From Salinivirgaceae bacterium (GTDB lineage: Bacteria > Bacteroidota > Bacteroidia > Bacteroidales > SZUA-534), in contig JAFYYJ010000111.1 in assembly GCA_017557605.1 (NCBI GenBank), forward strand, positions 1 to 48,043: 48,043 bases of DNA, read 5' to 3'. The notes beneath the pieces are model-generated. The model had not been told where the DNA came from. It made no database searches and saw nothing but the letters and a program-made list of their open reading frames with translations. This document shows, one piece after another, positions 46,329-48,043 of this stretch. Both the position numbers and the translations under genes were made by a program. Numbering within the stretch: the stretch's first letter is position 1; each line of letters starts with the position of its first letter.

Positions 46329-46790
46329 ATGAAACAATTATTTACAGTGCTGATTGCAGCAGGAATGATGTTCGTCGCTTGCGACAAGAACGATGACAAA
46401 AACGAGACCCCCGAAACCTTGACAAACCAAACCTATGTGGGAACGCTAACTGTGGACCAAACCGACGGCACAACCTACACGCAGGAAAACGTGACGGTTG
46501 GCATAGCGATAACCGATACGGCAGGTATGGTGCTTACTTTCAATCAGGTATCGTTTTCAGAACGTATGCCCGTGAAAATAGATATGACCATTCCGCATAT
46601 TGAGTACACAGCAAACGGAGCAAACTACACCCTTTCGGGCAACAACATTGTGCCTTTGGCTATGGGCGGCGAGTTCCCAAAATACACCATTACAAACCTT
46701 TCGGGAACAATTGTCGACGGAGCCCTGTCTGTTTCAATGAATTGCGGTGGTTTCCCGACGAAGTTTAGCGGCTCAGCAAGCAAGGAATAA
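46329..46790 (+). CDS. Calycin-like lipoprotein
   Basis: A 153-residue lipoprotein. The signal peptide (MKQLFTVLIAAGMMFVAC) ends in a lipobox cysteine at residue 18, followed by DKNDDKNE, an acidic stretch resembling the Bacteroidetes surface-export signal. The mature part is beta-rich (YVGTLTVDQTDGTTYTQENVTVGI, YTLSGNNIVPLAMGG) and matches the calycin-like domain proteins of Bacteroidetes that sit beside TonB receptors. It starts 12 bp after the receptor stop codon. It probably binds the receptor substrate at the outer membrane, as HmuY-type proteins do, but this is inferred. Confidence 0.78.
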   Translation: MKQLFTVLIAAGMMFVACDKNDDKNETPETLTNQTYVGTLTVDQTDGTTYTQENVTVGIAITDTAGMVLTFNQVSFSERMPVKIDMTIPHIEYTANGANYTLSGNNIVPLAMGGEFPKYTITNLSGTIVDGALSVSMNCGGFPTKFSGSASKE

Positions 46791-46799
46791 GAGCGAATC

Positions 46800-47084
46800 A
46801 TGTATTTCACAGGAATCATTATTGCCGTGTGCACTTTCGTGACTATCGGCATTTGGCACCCAATTGTCATAAAGACAGAATATTACTGGGGAACACGTCC
46901 GTGGATAATTTATTTGGTAATCGGTTTGGTTTCAATCGGCGCTGCGCTGTTCATTGAGAACCCTCTTGTGTCGGCCGTGGTGGGTGTGTTCGGTGCATCG
47001 GCGCTGTGGGGCATCGGTGAACTTTTTTCACAGAAAAAACGTGTTGAAAGAGGCTGGTTCCCGAAGAATCCAAATCGGAAGTAG
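46800..47084 (+). CDS. DUF4491 family small membrane protein
   Basis: A 94-residue inner-membrane protein with three hydrophobic helices (about 1-22, 33-52 and 55-75), the conserved-looking GIWHPIVIKTEYYWGTR between the first two, and a basic C-terminal tail (KKRVERGWFPKNPNRK). This matches the DUF4491 family, which in Bacteroidetes is often next to calycin-like proteins and TonB receptors. It starts 9 bp after the lipoprotein stop codon, so it is the third gene of the operon. The function is unknown. Confidence 0.85.
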   Translation: MYFTGIIIAVCTFVTIGIWHPIVIKTEYYWGTRPWIIYLVIGLVSIGAALFIENPLVSAVVGVFGASALWGIGELFSQKKRVERGWFPKNPNRK

Positions 47085-47133
47085 GTTTTTTGCCACGGAA
47101 CGCACGAAAATTTGGCTTCATAGAGAGCAAAAA

Positions 47134-47163
47134 CATTAAAGCCACCTTGCGGTGGCTTTAATG
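47134..47163 (+). terminator. Terminator-like hairpin after DUF4491
   Basis: Perfect 13-bp arms CATTAAAGCCACC and GGTGGCTTTAATG with a TTGC tetraloop, followed by a short T-containing stretch. It probably ends the TonB receptor operon. Confidence 0.7.
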
Positions 47164-47170
47164 CTTTGTT

Positions 47171-47283
47171 GCTTCGCGAGAAATTTAAAGAAAATTATGC
47201 ATAAAATTTATAAAAAATTAATAATCAGAATTTTATAATGATTTTTAATCGAATTTTCTAAAAATTTCCGCCCGTAAGGGCGC
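47171..47283. repeat. MITE-like inverted-repeat element, copy 2 (shorter)
   Basis: The left end GCTTCGCGAGAAATTTAAAG resembles 33561-33580, and the right 33 bp (47251-47283) are identical to 33711-33743, ending in the CGCCC-GTAA-GGGCG hairpin. The middle is an AT-rich remnant without the CCAAA/TTTGG palindrome of copy 1. There is no coding capacity. It lies 74 bp upstream of the methyltransferase start. Confidence 0.65.
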
Positions 47284-47294
47284 ACCAAAAAACC

Positions 47295-47331
47295 TTTGCA
47301 ACCAAGTTGCACACCTGCCGCCATATTTTTG
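47295..47331 (+). promoter_or_regulatory. Methyltransferase promoter with the same inverted-repeat operator as the ZIP gene
   Basis: The core dyad TGCAAC-CAA-GTTGCA is at 47297-47311, followed after 12 nt by the -7 box TATTTTTG (47324-47331) and then the ATG at 47357. The dyad core, the 12-nt distance and the box are all the same as in front of the ZIP gene. Confidence 0.58.
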
Positions 47332-47356
47332 CGTCATAAAACAAAAACGGTTAATT

Positions 47357-48022
47357 ATGAGCAAAATAGGAGAAGACAAAATCAGTAATGCCTACCACGA
47401 CTCAAAGAACATTTACAACGGGGTGCTGACACAAGGGAACATTTTCGCCCGCGCCTATATCAAGTTTTTTTGGGGCGGCACCGACGATGTGGCCATTGCG
47501 CAAAAGTTGCTTTCGTTCATTCCCGACGATTTTTCGGGCACCATTTTAGACGTTCCGTGCGGCACTACAGTTTTCACGGCCGAAAAGTGGCTGCGGCTCA
47601 AAAACGCAAAAATCACTTGTCTCGATTACAGTGCCGATATGCTTCAGCAAGCCCGTCAGCGGTTGGACGGTGCCGCTCACATAACGCTCACGCAAGGCGA
47701 TGTTGGCCAACTGCCGCTTGAAAATCAGAGCGTTGACGTGGTGATGAGTATGAACGGATTTCACGCTTTCCCCGACAAACTGAAAGCCTTCGATGAGACC
47801 TGCTGCGTGCTGCGTCCTGGCGGAAAATTCATTGCGTGCTTCTACATACGCGGAAAACTGCGCCGTACCGACTGGCTTGTCCGCCGTATTCTTGCGCCAA
47901 AAGGCTGGTTCACAGCGCCATTCCACACCGAAACCGAAATCGGCGAAATCCTTTCGGCCAGATATTCAAAAGTCGAAATCCATACCGACAACGCCATACT
48001 TTGGTGCGTGTGCGAGAAATAA
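47357..48022 (+). CDS. Class I SAM-dependent methyltransferase
   Basis: A 221-residue cytoplasmic enzyme of the UbiE/Methyltransf_11 type: motif I TILDVPCGTTVFT (about residues 60-72), motif II acidic residue in ITCLDYSADML, VTLTQGDV-like HITLTQGDVGQLPL, and VVMSMNGFHAFPDKLKAF. The C-terminal part (GGKFIACFYIRGKLRRTDWLVRRI) is as in quinone or small-molecule methyltransferases. In Bacteroidetes such genes often follow TonB receptor/DUF4491 clusters, but here a terminator, a repeat element and its own promoter separate it from them. The shared operator with the ZIP gene suggests a role in metal homeostasis, perhaps modifying a metal-binding small molecule. The substrate is not known. Confidence 0.88.
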   Translation: MSKIGEDKISNAYHDSKNIYNGVLTQGNIFARAYIKFFWGGTDDVAIAQKLLSFIPDDFSGTILDVPCGTTVFTAEKWLRLKNAKITCLDYSADMLQQARQRLDGAAHITLTQGDVGQLPLENQSVDVVMSMNGFHAFPDKLKAFDETCCVLRPGGKFIACFYIRGKLRRTDWLVRRILAPKGWFTAPFHTETEIGEILSARYSKVEIHTDNAILWCVCEK

Positions 48023-48043
48023 TTAAATATCAAATATTTAAAC

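Noticed and set aside
47085..47133. Continuation of DUF4491 or a small gene after it
   Set aside because: The stop codon is followed by AT-rich noncoding DNA leading into a hairpin; no start or domain is visible.

Overview
The window looks like a chromosomal segment of a Bacteroidetes bacterium, most likely an uncultured Bacteroidales. The reasons are three proteins ending in type IX secretion (T9SS) type A sorting domains, BspA-like leucine-rich and InlB-type B-repeat adhesins, a calycin-like lipoprotein and a DUF4491 protein next to a TonB receptor, and repeated use of the Bacteroidetes promoter pattern (TTG, about 19 nt, TAnnTTTG) in place of sigma-70 boxes. The species cannot be named from the sequence alone.

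Layout. 1-678: noncoding, with two tandem leftward promoters that resemble a stable-RNA leader. 679-1986: enolase and its terminator. 2089-10620 (minus): a giant T9SS adhesin followed by an outer-membrane beta-barrel gene. 10889-15893 (minus): a two-gene 2-hydroxyacyl-CoA dehydratase activase system plus a TetR regulator. 16101-22716 (minus): a TPR/SpoIIE phosphatase, a surface-type lipoprotein, a small T9SS cargo protein and a double PAP2/acid phosphatase. 23004-32211 (plus): a second giant adhesin and a second beta-barrel gene, paralogous to the first pair. 32318-35973: a STAS-kinase fusion and a Cache-SpoIIE-HATPase protein. 36000-40200: an AT-rich defence island with an Abi_2/HEPN gene, a single-chain restriction-modification enzyme and two candidate small RNA units. 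40342-42463: an SLC13/RCK transporter with a free STAS protein. 42577-48022: a ZIP metal transporter, a LuxR-type regulator, a TonB receptor, a calycin-like lipoprotein, DUF4491 and a methyltransferase.

How the parts may work together. The two adhesin/beta-barrel pairs share gene order, C-terminal domains, homologous barrels and a near-identical 17-nt element 21-22 nt before each start codon, so they look like one duplicated, co-regulated surface system. STAS, SpoIIE and GHKL-ATPase modules occur in four places (16.1, 32.3, 33.8 and 42.2 kb), which suggests a partner-switching network. The ZIP gene and the methyltransferase gene share the same inverted repeat at the same distance from the same promoter box, pointing to a common, probably metal-responsive, regulator. 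An inverted-repeat element of MITE type occurs twice, each time just upstream of a gene.
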